A stretch of 6,077 nucleotides of DNA from Segetibacter sp. (lineage in GTDB: Bacteria > Bacteroidota > Bacteroidia > Chitinophagales > Chitinophagaceae), in contig JASLBT010000393.1 in assembly GCA_030146445.1 (NCBI GenBank), positions 1 to 6,077 of the forward strand, in the 5' to 3' direction. The position numbers and the translations under genes are program-made. The notes beneath the pieces were generated by a model. It did not search any database, was not told the origin of the DNA, and was given only the letters and a program-made list of their open reading frames with translations. Below are positions 1 to 5,981 of this stretch, piece after piece (the stretch's first letter is position 1; every line of letters begins with the position of its first letter).

Positions 1-2097
1 AATAAATGGGAACAAAACCGAAATGAAATTCCAAATGCCATGCTTCGGGTAAGCCGTAAGCAGGCCATATTACAAAATCCTCAAACAGCAGCCGATATGC
101 TGGGAATGACCGGCCAGGTCTTCATCCAAAAAAGTCAACTCGGCGGCGGCAGTCCGATGATCCGCGGATTTTCTACGAACCGTGTGCTAATTGTTGTTGA
201 TGGGGTGCGGATGAATAATGCAATTTATCGTAGTGGCAACCTGCAGAACCTGATCTCGCTCGATGCAATGTCAACCCAAAGTGCTGAAGTTATCTTCGGC
301 CCGGGTTCCATCATTTATGGAAGTGATGCAATCGGTGGTGTGATGGATTTTCATACGATCCCACCCACCCTAAGCAGCACAGGAAAAATGTTGGTGAAAG
401 CAAACGGAGTGTCCCGTTATTCAACTGCTAATAATGAAAAAACAGGACACGTCGATTTTAACCTTGGATTTAAAAAATGGGCATTTCTCGGGAGCGCGAC
501 ATATAGTGATTTCGGCGACCTGAAGATGGGAAGAAATAATGGGCAGGATAGCTACCTGCGAAATAGCTACGTAGAACGCATTAACGGAAAGGACAGTGTA
601 TTGGTTAACCCTGACCCTTACCTTCAGAAACAAACCGGTTACCACCAGTTGAATGCTCTTGCAAAACTGCGCTTCAAACCCAACGAAAAATGGAACCTGC
701 AGTACGCTTATCATTATTCAGCAACCGGTAATGTTCCGCGCTACGATCGCCTGATTGAATTTACCGGCAACATACCAACTTACGCAGAATGGTACTATGG
801 TCCCCAGGTTTGGAAAATGCACCAGTTTCGCGCTGACCACTCTACTCCCACGACACTGTACGACAATGCGCGGGTAGTGGTTGCAGTACAAGAGTACGAA
901 GAAAGCCGCAACGATCGGCGTATCAACAATCCAAGACTCAGGAACCAGGCGGAAACAGTCGACGTGTTCTCAGCAAATCTCGACCTCGATAAAAAGTTCA
1001 GTGACAAAGCAGAACTATTTTACGGCCTTGAATACGTTCATAATGCCATTGGTTCACTTGCGAAACGTACAAACATCAATAACGGTGCAGTAGAAGGCAC
1101 TGCAACCAGATACCCCCATAACTCCACCTGGAACTCCGCCGGCGTATATGGTAGCCTGAAGACATACCTTTCAAAGAAAGTCACTATTTCAACCGGCCTT
1201 CGTTACAATCACGTATCGCTCTATGCTCCCTTCGACTCTACCTATTTCAACTTTCCGTTCCGCAGTGCTGAGGTAAAGGATGGTGCACTAACGGGAAATA
1301 TCGGGCTGGTGTTTCGGCCTGCTACCACCTGGCAGATCAACGCGAACCTATCAACCGGTTTCAGGGTTCCTAACGTCGACGACCTGGGAAAAGTATTCGA
1401 CTCCGAAGTTGGCAATGTGATTGTGCCAAATCCAAACCTGCGATCTGAATACGCTTACAATGCGGACCTTGGGGTTGCAGGTAAGGTTAATGAAAGGCTT
1501 ACCTACGACCTTACCGTATTCTATACCCTACTTAATAACGCAATTGTACGCCGACCTTTCACATTTAACGGAGAAGATACCATAATCTATGAGGGTGTTA
1601 GAAGCGGTGTTCAGGCGCTTCAAAATGCAGCCCGGGCAAAGGTTTGGGGGGTTCAGGCCGGCTATATTTGGAAGTATGCAAAAAACTTCAGCTGGGAGGT
1701 TCGGGCAAATTATATAGATGGGAAAGAGACAGACGACACGCAGAATATGGAAGTCAGCTTGCGGCATGCCCCGCCCTTTTATGGCAGAACTGCAGTTGCT
1801 TATGAAAAGGAGAAGCTGATGATTGAACTTTCTTACAATTTCAATGGCTCAGTTACAGCAGCTAACCTCGCGCCTTCCGAACAGAGTAAACCGTTTATCT
1901 ATGCTATGGATTTTGAGGGCAAGCCATATAGCCCATCGTGGTATACGCTCAATTTAAAATCTGTTTACCGTTTCAGTAATCACCTGACAGCAACAGCCGG
2001 ACTCGAAAACATAACCAACCAGCGCTACAGGGTTTATTCGTCTGGCATTGTTTCTCCGGGCATAAATTTTATAGTATCCCTTCGGGCAGGCATTTAG
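1..2097 (+). CDS. TonB-dependent outer-membrane receptor, 5'-truncated by the window edge
   Basis: This is a ligand-gated outer-membrane transporter that imports a scarce nutrient using TonB-ExbBD energy. Frame 1 is open from the first base, and 13 codons before the ATG at 40 already read as receptor sequence (NKWEQNRNEIPNA), so that ATG is internal and the true start, signal peptide and any N-terminal carboxypeptidase-like domain lie upstream. Counting from the first window codon (698 residues), the plug domain covers about 20-120, with GGGSPMIRGF at 48-57, VDGVRMNN at 66-73 and GPGSIIYGSDAIGG at 100-113. The rest is beta-barrel, with alternating aromatic strands and a closing segment GLENITNQRYRVYSSG near the C-terminus. 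FRVPN (454-458) and PNPNL (476-480) resemble the FRAP and NPNL boxes of heme/hemoglobin receptors, but no histidine lies between them, so the substrate is open. Family assignment is firm; heme or iron uptake is only a suggestion. Confidence 0.95.
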   Translation, partial: NKWEQNRNEIPNAMLRVSRKQAILQNPQTAADMLGMTGQVFIQKSQLGGGSPMIRGFSTNRVLIVVDGVRMNNAIYRSGNLQNLISLDAMSTQSAEVIFGPGSIIYGSDAIGGVMDFHTIPPTLSSTGKMLVKANGVSRYSTANNEKTGHVDFNLGFKKWAFLGSATYSDFGDLKMGRNNGQDSYLRNSYVERINGKDSVLVNPDPYLQKQTGYHQLNALAKLRFKPNEKWNLQYAYHYSATGNVPRYDRLIEFTGNIPTYAEWYYGPQVWKMHQFRADHSTPTTLYDNARVVVAVQEYEESRNDRRINNPRLRNQAETVDVFSANLDLDKKFSDKAELFYGLEYVHNAIGSLAKRTNINNGAVEGTATRYPHNSTWNSAGVYGSLKTYLSKKVTISTGLRYNHVSLYAPFDSTYFNFPFRSAEVKDGALTGNIGLVFRPATTWQINANLSTGFRVPNVDDLGKVFDSEVGNVIVPNPNLRSEYAYNADLGVAGKVNERLTYDLTVFYTLLNNAIVRRPFTFNGEDTIIYEGVRSGVQALQNAARAKVWGVQAGYIWKYAKNFSWEVRANYIDGKETDDTQNMEVSLRHAPPFYGRTAVAYEKEKLMIELSYNFNGSVTAANLAPSEQSKPFIYAMDFEGKPYSPSWYTLNLKSVYRFSNHLTATAGLENITNQRYRVYSSGIVSPGINFIVSLRAGI

Positions 2098-2102
2098 TAA
2101 AA

Positions 2103-2127
2103 AGGTGTTCTCGGGGCATGATCACCT
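2103..2127 (+). terminator. Weak hairpin after the receptor gene
   Basis: Arms AGGTGTTC (2103-2110) and GATCACCT (2120-2127) pair over eight positions with one mismatch, closing a nine-base loop, five bases after the receptor stop codon. No T-run follows, so this is not a classical intrinsic terminator. It could protect an mRNA 3' end or be chance. The receptor and the following kinase gene may still be co-transcribed. Confidence 0.25.
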
Positions 2128-2191
2128 CAAATTGGCGTTGTCATTTTAACCGCTAAGCCGCGATTATCAGGCACCTTAAACCGGATTCATT

Positions 2192-3142
2192 ATGGAAAAA
2201 ATTGTAACACTGACACTCAATCCCGCAATCGACAAAAGCACCACCGTAAAGTCTATAGTGCCCGACAAGAAACTAAGATGTGCTGATCCTGTTTTCGAGC
2301 CGGGTGGTGGGGGAGTAAATGTGTCGCGGGCTATCCAGAAACTTGGTGGCACATCCACGGCCGTTTACCTTGCAGGTGGTTATTCTGGTAAACATTATGA
2401 GCACCTGCTACGGGCGGAGGGGCTCTTTTCGCATGTAGTTGAGATCTCTGGACACACCCGGGAAAACCTCATTGTCATGGACGAATCATCTAACCTCCAG
2501 TACCGGTTCGGAATGCCTGGTCCTTATATCAGGGAAAATGAATGGCAACGTTGCCTCCAGATTTTGGAAGAGGCAGAAGGTATTGAATACATTGTTGCGA
2601 GCGGTAGTTTACCCGAAGGCGTCCCGGTCGATATTTTTGCAAAATTGACCGCAATAACGAAAAAGAAAAATGCCCGCCTGATTCTCGACACATCCGGAGA
2701 ACCACTGAGACAGGCCGTTGACGACGGCGTATTTATGATAAAGCCCAACCTTGGTGAATTGAGTGCGTTGCATGGTGTAGAAGAGCTCCATCGTGAAGAC
2801 GCCATTGAAGCCGCACGCCAGATTATAAGCCAGGGAGGTTGTGAGGTGATGGTAATTTCCATGGGACCTTCAGGCGCGATGTTGATCACCAGTGATGACG
2901 TTTATCAATCACCATCGCCAACGGTAAAGCGAAAAAGTACCGTTGGTGCAGGAGATACAATGGTGGCAGGCATGGTGCTCGCATTAACCCGCGGTTGGGA
3001 TTGGGGCGATGTTTTAAAATATGGGATTGCAGCTGGCACCGCAACTACCCTTAACGCAGGAACAGAGCTTTGCAAATTGTCCGATGTAGAAAAGCTTTAC
3101 AAACACCTGAAGAGTGTAAGCGCAGGCACTCATCATGTTTGA
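2192..3142 (+). CDS. pfkB: ATP-dependent 6-phosphofructokinase, PfkB (Pfk-2) type
   Basis: This is a cytoplasmic ribokinase-fold sugar kinase, most likely converting fructose 6-phosphate and ATP to fructose 1,6-bisphosphate in glycolysis. At 316 residues it is close to E. coli Pfk-2 (309), which it resembles along its length as I recall that sequence. Asp14, Lys27, Arg29 and Arg90 sit at the same numbers as sugar-phosphate-binding residues in Pfk-2. The PfkB N-terminal signature is FEPGGGGVNV (35-44), the Mg/ATP motif NxxE is N186-E189 after KPN, and the C-terminal signature STVGAGDTMV (249-258) carries the catalytic base Asp255. The family also holds 1-phosphofructokinase (FruK) and tagatose-6-phosphate kinase (LacC); the KLRC and GGGG context favours Pfk-2, but substrate is not proven by motifs. 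No PTS or fructose genes adjoin it. The start is the only sensible ATG; no Shine-Dalgarno is visible and the upstream bases are ATTCATT. It begins 94 bases after the receptor gene, with no clear promoter between. Confidence 0.88.
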   Translation: MEKIVTLTLNPAIDKSTTVKSIVPDKKLRCADPVFEPGGGGVNVSRAIQKLGGTSTAVYLAGGYSGKHYEHLLRAEGLFSHVVEISGHTRENLIVMDESSNLQYRFGMPGPYIRENEWQRCLQILEEAEGIEYIVASGSLPEGVPVDIFAKLTAITKKKNARLILDTSGEPLRQAVDDGVFMIKPNLGELSALHGVEELHREDAIEAARQIISQGGCEVMVISMGPSGAMLITSDDVYQSPSPTVKRKSTVGAGDTMVAGMVLALTRGWDWGDVLKYGIAAGTATTLNAGTELCKLSDVEKLYKHLKSVSAGTHHV

Positions 3143-3151
3143 TGGGCCCGC

Positions 3152-3163
3152 CCTGAGCTCAGG
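3152..3163. repeat. 12-bp perfect palindrome between pfkB and the hydrolase gene
   Basis: CCTGAGCTCAGG is perfectly self-complementary with no loop, so it is a better candidate for a dimeric protein site than for an RNA hairpin. It lies 10 bases after the pfkB stop and 38 before the hydrolase start. A smaller palindrome, GGGCCC, is at 3144-3149. No regulator is known to me for this sequence; it may be chance. Confidence 0.3.
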
Positions 3164-3200
3164 TTACCGCTGACAAAACGAACCTGTTTTATTTAAAAAA

Positions 3201-4058
3201 ATGATGACTACGTGTATGAATAGAGCATGTTGGTTATTGGCAGCCCTTTATGCCCTCGGAGCTGTCTCCTGCAATAATGTTTCGAAAAAGGAAGAGCGCG
3301 GAAAGGACAACGCGTCAACAAGTGTTGTCAGCATTAAAGAAGACCCTGTAACCTATACAGTCGACACCCTGACACTACAAGGTTATATCACCTACAACCA
3401 AAATTCAGACGTCCTTCGTCCCGCAGTATTGGTGGTTCCGGAATGGTGGGGCGTAAATGATTATACCCGTTCAAGAGCCAGGCAACTGGCCTCTCTCGGG
3501 TACATTGCTATGGCTGTAGACATGTATGGGCAGGGCAAAATTGCAGCTGACCCGGCAATGGCTCAGGCAATGGCAGCTCCATTTTATAAAAACCCGCAGC
3601 TTACAAGGACTTACCTTGACGCAGCTCTGGCGAAACTCAAGACTTATAAACAAGCAGATTCATCCAATGTTGCTGCTATTGGATATTGCTTTGGTGGATA
3701 CGTAGTGCTAAATGCTGCTAAACTTGGCGCACCGCTGAAAGGTGTTGTCAGCTTCCACGGCAGCCTGGGTGGGGTGCCACCTGCTAAGGATTTGTTGAAG
3801 GCCCGGATATTGGTCTGTCATGGAGGAGCCGATAACTTTGTTCCCGATGCCGAAGTAAATGCGTTCCGGAAAAGCATGGACTCTGTTGGTGCGGACTACA
3901 CTTTCAAGGTTTATCCTAATGCGACACATGCATTTACCAATCCCGGAGCAACAAAAACCGGTGAAAAGTTCAAGATGCCCGTTCAGTATAACCCTGCAGC
4001 AGACAGCGCATCATGGAACGATATGAAGGCATTTTTTGCAACAATATTTGACGAGTAA
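3201..4058 (+). CDS. Dienelactone-hydrolase-family alpha/beta hydrolase, predicted lipoprotein
   Basis: This is an alpha/beta-fold hydrolase of the dienelactone hydrolase family, which cleaves lactone or ester bonds; the substrate here is unknown. The N-terminus has a basic start, a hydrophobic stretch (10-22) and a lipobox-like GAVSC with Cys24, so the mature enzyme is probably lipid-anchored outside the cytoplasm. The residues just after the Cys (NNVSKKEERGKD) are charged, which may favour surface export as in Bacteroidota lipoprotein export signals (inference). The domain spans about 55-285: VVPEWWGVND (78-87, with Glu81), nucleophile Cys163 in GYCFGG (161-166), Asp211 in HGGADNFVP and His243 in NATHAF. 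The Cys-to-Asp gap (48) equals that of Pseudomonas dienelactone hydrolase and the Asp-to-His gap (32) is one longer, so the triad is intact. ATGs at 3201, 3204 and 3216 are all possible starts; the A-run upstream suits 3201. The pfkB gene ends 58 bases before, so co-transcription is possible. Confidence 0.9.
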   Translation: MMTTCMNRACWLLAALYALGAVSCNNVSKKEERGKDNASTSVVSIKEDPVTYTVDTLTLQGYITYNQNSDVLRPAVLVVPEWWGVNDYTRSRARQLASLGYIAMAVDMYGQGKIAADPAMAQAMAAPFYKNPQLTRTYLDAALAKLKTYKQADSSNVAAIGYCFGGYVVLNAAKLGAPLKGVVSFHGSLGGVPPAKDLLKARILVCHGGADNFVPDAEVNAFRKSMDSVGADYTFKVYPNATHAFTNPGATKTGEKFKMPVQYNPAADSASWNDMKAFFATIFDE

Positions 4059-4124
4059 ATTTTTAATTGGGAGGTGGTATTGAAGCGATTAATGCTCCGC
4101 CCGGGAAATCACAATCTTTAACAG

Positions 4125-4160
4125 AGCCGGTCGCCCATATCGGCTGGCGACTTTGATTTT
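4125..4160 (+). terminator. Candidate intrinsic terminator with two competing stems
   Basis: GTCGCC (4130-4135) pairs perfectly with GGCGAC (4146-4151) around a ten-base loop and is followed by TTTGATTTT, a plausible terminator 70 bases after the hydrolase stop. A second inverted repeat interleaves with it: AGCCG (4125-4129) with CGGCT (4141-4145). The two stems directly abut with no linker bases, so they are more likely alternatives than a true pseudoknot. The position between convergent genes fits a terminator. The T-tract is interrupted by a G, so strength is uncertain. Confidence 0.45.
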
Positions 4161-4167
4161 AGATTGC

Positions 4168-4183
4168 TGCAGAAACGACTGCA
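4168..4183 (-). terminator. Small inverted repeat beyond the end of the minus-strand gene
   Basis: TGCAG (4168-4172) and CTGCA (4179-4183) form a five-base stem with a six-base loop, 10 bases beyond the stop codon of the minus-strand gene. On that strand no clear T-run follows. Position fits a transcript 3' end, but the stem is short and may be chance. Confidence 0.15.
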
Positions 4184-4193
4184 CCTTGAGAGT

Positions 4194-4613
4194 CTATTGA
4201 TGAGGAGCTAATTCGTGACCGGACAATGAATAGTAGATGTTTTGAAGCTGGTGTAAAAACCGGATCTTCTCCACCGGAACACTTTTTAATTCTTCTTCAA
4301 TCCCCCAAAAAAAGGACCCCTCATCAATCCCGATGTACAACTTTTTAACGTCTCCAACCGAGTTTACGAACTCGGTATAGTAATCTGCCTTAGTTCCTTT
4401 CTTAAAACCAAATTGTAAAAGAATTTGCGGAGTTATCAAAATAGCCTTATACGCGATTAATCCATTGCCATTACTGATCTGCAACATTTTGGTAATTTGA
4501 TCTATTTCGGAGCCTGAGGCGATTTGTTTTGTGGTATATATATCTTCTGTGATTGAAGTTTCACTCAGCATTGCAATCCAGTTCCCAATTCTTAACTCTT
4601 TCCCTTTTAACAT
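4194..4613 (-). CDS. Small RIGNW/LHQLQN-family protein of unknown function, Bacteroidota phage-type
   Basis: This 139-residue protein is soluble, with no signal peptide or membrane segment. It resembles a family I recall as common in Bacteroidota genomes and prophages: an N-terminal LRIGNW motif (7-12), a middle motif of the form ITPQILLQFGFKK (60-72, usually 'LTEEILLKCGF' in relatives) and a C-terminal block FLHQLQNIYYSLSGHEL (119-135, usually ending 'LTGEEL'). All three motifs are present in order and the length is typical, so it is a real and apparently full-length gene rather than a shadow. Its function is not known to me. GC content by hand count is about 39%, lower than the flanking housekeeping sequence (about 45-50% in sampled stretches), and it sits alone, opposite to its neighbours, which suggests acquisition or a leftover of a mobile element. 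No integrase, repeats or other phage genes are visible. The ATG at 4613 has no Shine-Dalgarno, and no convincing promoter was found; TACATTTC (minus strand, 4662-4655) is one base off the -7 consensus. Confidence 0.8.
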   Translation of the reverse strand: MLKGKELRIGNWIAMLSETSITEDIYTTKQIASGSEIDQITKMLQISNGNGLIAYKAILITPQILLQFGFKKGTKADYYTEFVNSVGDVKKLYIGIDEGSFFWGIEEELKSVPVEKIRFLHQLQNIYYSLSGHELAPHQ

Positions 4614-4671
4614 AGGCCGCGAATTTACTGGTAATTAGCATTGATTGCAGGTAAGAAATGTAAATTTTCAT

Positions 4672-4770
4672 TCAGCCTAAAGGAGTTGCGCAGCTGCGGA
4701 GTGCCCACATCAGGCGCAAAATGCCAAAGCTGTTCACCTTGCCGCCTTTGTAAGCCGCATAAATCTTTAA
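4672..4770 (-). repeat. Possible dispersed intergenic repeat
   Basis: Read on the minus strand, a short open frame with no good start ends in LRSCATPLG and a stop at 4674-4672. Peptides ending like this recall spurious small proteins that I associate with intergenic repeats in Bacteroidota, built around a GGAGTTGCGCAGC-like core (here 4682-4694) with the palindrome CGCAGCTGCG. Only one copy lies in this window, so repetition cannot be seen directly; the call rests on memory and is tentative. Confidence 0.2.
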
Positions 4771-4834
4771 AGAGCAGCAGCAAACAAAGTTTTCTCACCT
4801 CCAGCTAAGTGAAATCAACATTCTTATATTATGA

Positions 4835-4856
4835 ACCGTCTCATAGTCCCGACGGT
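4835..4856. repeat. Inverted repeat upstream of the atpG promoter
   Basis: ACCGTC (4835-4840) and GACGGT (4851-4856) are perfect inverted copies separated by ten bases, ending 38 bases before the -33 element of the atpG promoter. This spacing would suit a dimeric regulator or a short RNA stem; no T-run follows at once. No known operator is recognised. Confidence 0.3.
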
Positions 4857-4894
4857 AGAACTTGATCTTTCAGGTCGTTCAATACCAAAAAACC

Positions 4895-4924
4895 TTGGCT
4901 TTTCCCCTCCATTCGTTACTTTTG
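4895..4924 (+). promoter_or_regulatory. Bacteroidota-type sigma-A promoter for atpG
   Basis: TTG at 4895-4897 (-33 element) is followed after 19 bases by TACTTTTG at 4917-4924, a full match to the Bacteroidota -7 consensus TAnnTTTG. The spacing is within the usual range, and the TTTGC that follows is common in this phylum. Transcription would start around 4928-4931, giving a leader of about 92-95 bases before atpG. It is the only full consensus promoter I found in the window's intergenic regions, which fits a strongly expressed ATP synthase gene with its own transcript. Confidence 0.75.
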
Positions 4925-4978
4925 CACCCAGTTTAAGAAAAGCCGGCTGAAAATGGTTAAAAATCCATAAATAGCCGT

Positions 4979-5026
4979 ATGATTTTCAAGATGGTATTCC
5001 CTAAAATTCTGAATCAACAAACATGA
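4979..5026 (+). CDS. Possible 15-codon upstream reading frame overlapping the atpG start
   Basis: Within the predicted atpG leader, ATG at 4979 opens a frame of 15 codons (MIFKMVFPKILNQQT). Its TGA stop at 5024-5026 overlaps the atpG ATG at 5023-5025 as ATGA, the arrangement typical of translational coupling. A second in-frame ATG is at 4991. A still shorter frame (MVKNP) lies just upstream in the same leader. No Shine-Dalgarno is seen, and so short a frame may arise by chance; translation is not established. Confidence 0.2.
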   Translation: MIFKMVFPKILNQQT

Positions 5027-5907
5027 GCGGCCAATTAAAAGAGGTTCGTAACAGGATCAAGAGCGTACAAAGCACCCAACAGATCACCAAAGCTATGAAA
5101 ATGGTGAGTGCAGCAAAACTACGCCGTGCACAGGAAGCAATCGTTCAAATGCGACCATATGCGGAGAAGTTACAGGAGATGCTCAGTAATATTGTCAGCA
5201 ATTCAGAAGGCGACATTGGCGGATCTCTAGCCACTGACCGGGGGAACGAAAGGGTGCTTTTTATTGTAATTACCAGCGATCGCGGACTTGCCGGCGGATA
5301 CAATGCCAACATAGTTAAAACAGCGCGTCAGGCCATACAGGATAACTACGCGAATCAACAAAAGAAAGGAAACGTCACAATTTGGAACATTGGCAAAAAA
5401 GGCTACGAAAGCTTAAGCCGCGGTGGTGAGTACAAAACCAATGCAGACCATAAAGACGTTTTTCTGAACCTGACCTTCGAAACGGTACAGGCAGTTGCCA
5501 TAGCAGCGGTAAAGGCATTTGAAAACAGGGAGTTTGATGTGGTTGAGATTATCTATAGCGAATTCAAGAATGCTGCTACCCAGCGCTTTGTTGTCGAAAG
5601 ATTTCTCCCAATTCCAAAGGTCGAGAGGAAAGAAGGTGCTAAAAAAGCTGACTTCATATTCGAGCCTGCAAAAGAGCAACTCGTAGCTGAGTTGATGCCG
5701 AAAATTCTTAATACCCAACTTTTTAAAGCAGTGCTCGATGCGAACGCCAGTGAACACGGTGCGCGTATGACAGCAATGGATAAGGCCAGCGAAAACGCTA
5801 ACGAGCTGCTGAAAGTGCTTAAGATTTCTTACAACCGCGCAAGGCAGGCAGCCATCACCACTGAACTTACCGAAATCGTAAGTGGTGCAGCAGCGTTAAA
5901 CGGCTAG
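5023..5907 (+). CDS. atpG: F1F0 ATP synthase gamma subunit
   Basis: This is the central rotor shaft of F1, turning inside the alpha3-beta3 hexamer and linking proton flow through F0 to ATP synthesis at the cytoplasmic face of the inner membrane. At 294 residues it has the usual bacterial length and is intact. The N-terminal coiled-coil helix covers about 1-57, with LKEVRNRIKSVQSTQQITKA at 5-24 and KMVSAAKLRRAQ at 26-37. The central Rossmann-like domain includes ITSDRGLAGGYN (83-94). The C-terminal helix includes EHGARMTAMDKASENA (244-259), and ITTELTEIVSGAAA (278-291) fits the family signature. The MSGQLKEVRNRI start is typical. No atpA or atpH lies directly upstream, where many bacteria have atpH-atpA-atpG; here atpG has its own promoter and leader and is followed by a likely scpB. 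The atpD and atpC genes are also not in view. Function is secure; the detached position is the notable point. Confidence 0.98.
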   Translation: MSGQLKEVRNRIKSVQSTQQITKAMKMVSAAKLRRAQEAIVQMRPYAEKLQEMLSNIVSNSEGDIGGSLATDRGNERVLFIVITSDRGLAGGYNANIVKTARQAIQDNYANQQKKGNVTIWNIGKKGYESLSRGGEYKTNADHKDVFLNLTFETVQAVAIAAVKAFENREFDVVEIIYSEFKNAATQRFVVERFLPIPKVERKEGAKKADFIFEPAKEQLVAELMPKILNTQLFKAVLDANASEHGARMTAMDKASENANELLKVLKISYNRARQAAITTELTEIVSGAAALNG

Positions 5908-5957
5908 TACCTAAAAGAAGTAACACATTCTTAAGCAAAAAGCCGGAACTTAAAGCA

Positions 5958-5975
5958 GCCCCTGAGGGGGTTTTT
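5958..5975 (+). terminator. GC hairpin with T-run between atpG and scpB
   Basis: CCCC (5959-5962) pairs with GGGG (5966-5969 or 5967-5970) over a three- or four-base loop, followed at once by TTTTT (5971-5975). It lies about 50 bases after the atpG stop and would end the atpG transcript. The stem is short, four pairs plus possible G-U and A-U extension, so termination is probably partial. A second GGGG (5976-5979) directly ahead of the scpB start could compete for the same CCCC. Confidence 0.45.
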
Positions 5976-5981
5976 GGGGTT

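Larger units (their letters stand above)
4614..4894. other. Non-coding stretch between the minus-strand gene and the atpG promoter
   Basis: No gene is supported here on either strand. It holds a perfect ten-base palindrome CGCAGCTGCG (4689-4698), a possible dispersed repeat around 4672-4770, and an inverted repeat ACCGTC/GACGGT (4835-4856). Since the genes on either side point away from each other, upstream control elements for both are expected here, but only the atpG promoter just beyond it is convincing. Confidence 0.6.

Noticed and set aside
40..42. ATG at 40 as the start of the receptor gene
   Set aside because: The same frame is open to base 1 and the 13 preceding codons fit the receptor family before the plug, so the gene continues upstream of the window.
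2524..2889. A 121-codon minus-strand frame inside pfkB
   Set aside because: It lies antisense within a well-conserved kinase gene and its translation shows no family features; it is a shadow of the real gene.
3175..3190. AAAAC/GTTTT inverted repeat just before the hydrolase start, considered as a terminator for pfkB
   Set aside because: The five-pair A/T-rich stem is too weak, and it lies immediately ahead of the next start codon without a GC stem.
4831..4950. A 39-codon plus-strand frame starting MNRLIVPTVELDLSG
   Set aside because: It runs through the whole consensus promoter of atpG and the start of its leader, has no recognisable family, and contains the inverted repeat; more likely a chance open frame.
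4614..5022. A structured non-coding RNA, riboswitch or tRNA in the long gap
   Set aside because: No cloverleaf or recognisable riboswitch core was found; only short isolated inverted repeats are visible.
5413..5757. A 114-codon minus-strand frame inside atpG
   Set aside because: Antisense to a clearly functional atpG, with composition typical of a reverse-strand shadow and no start context.
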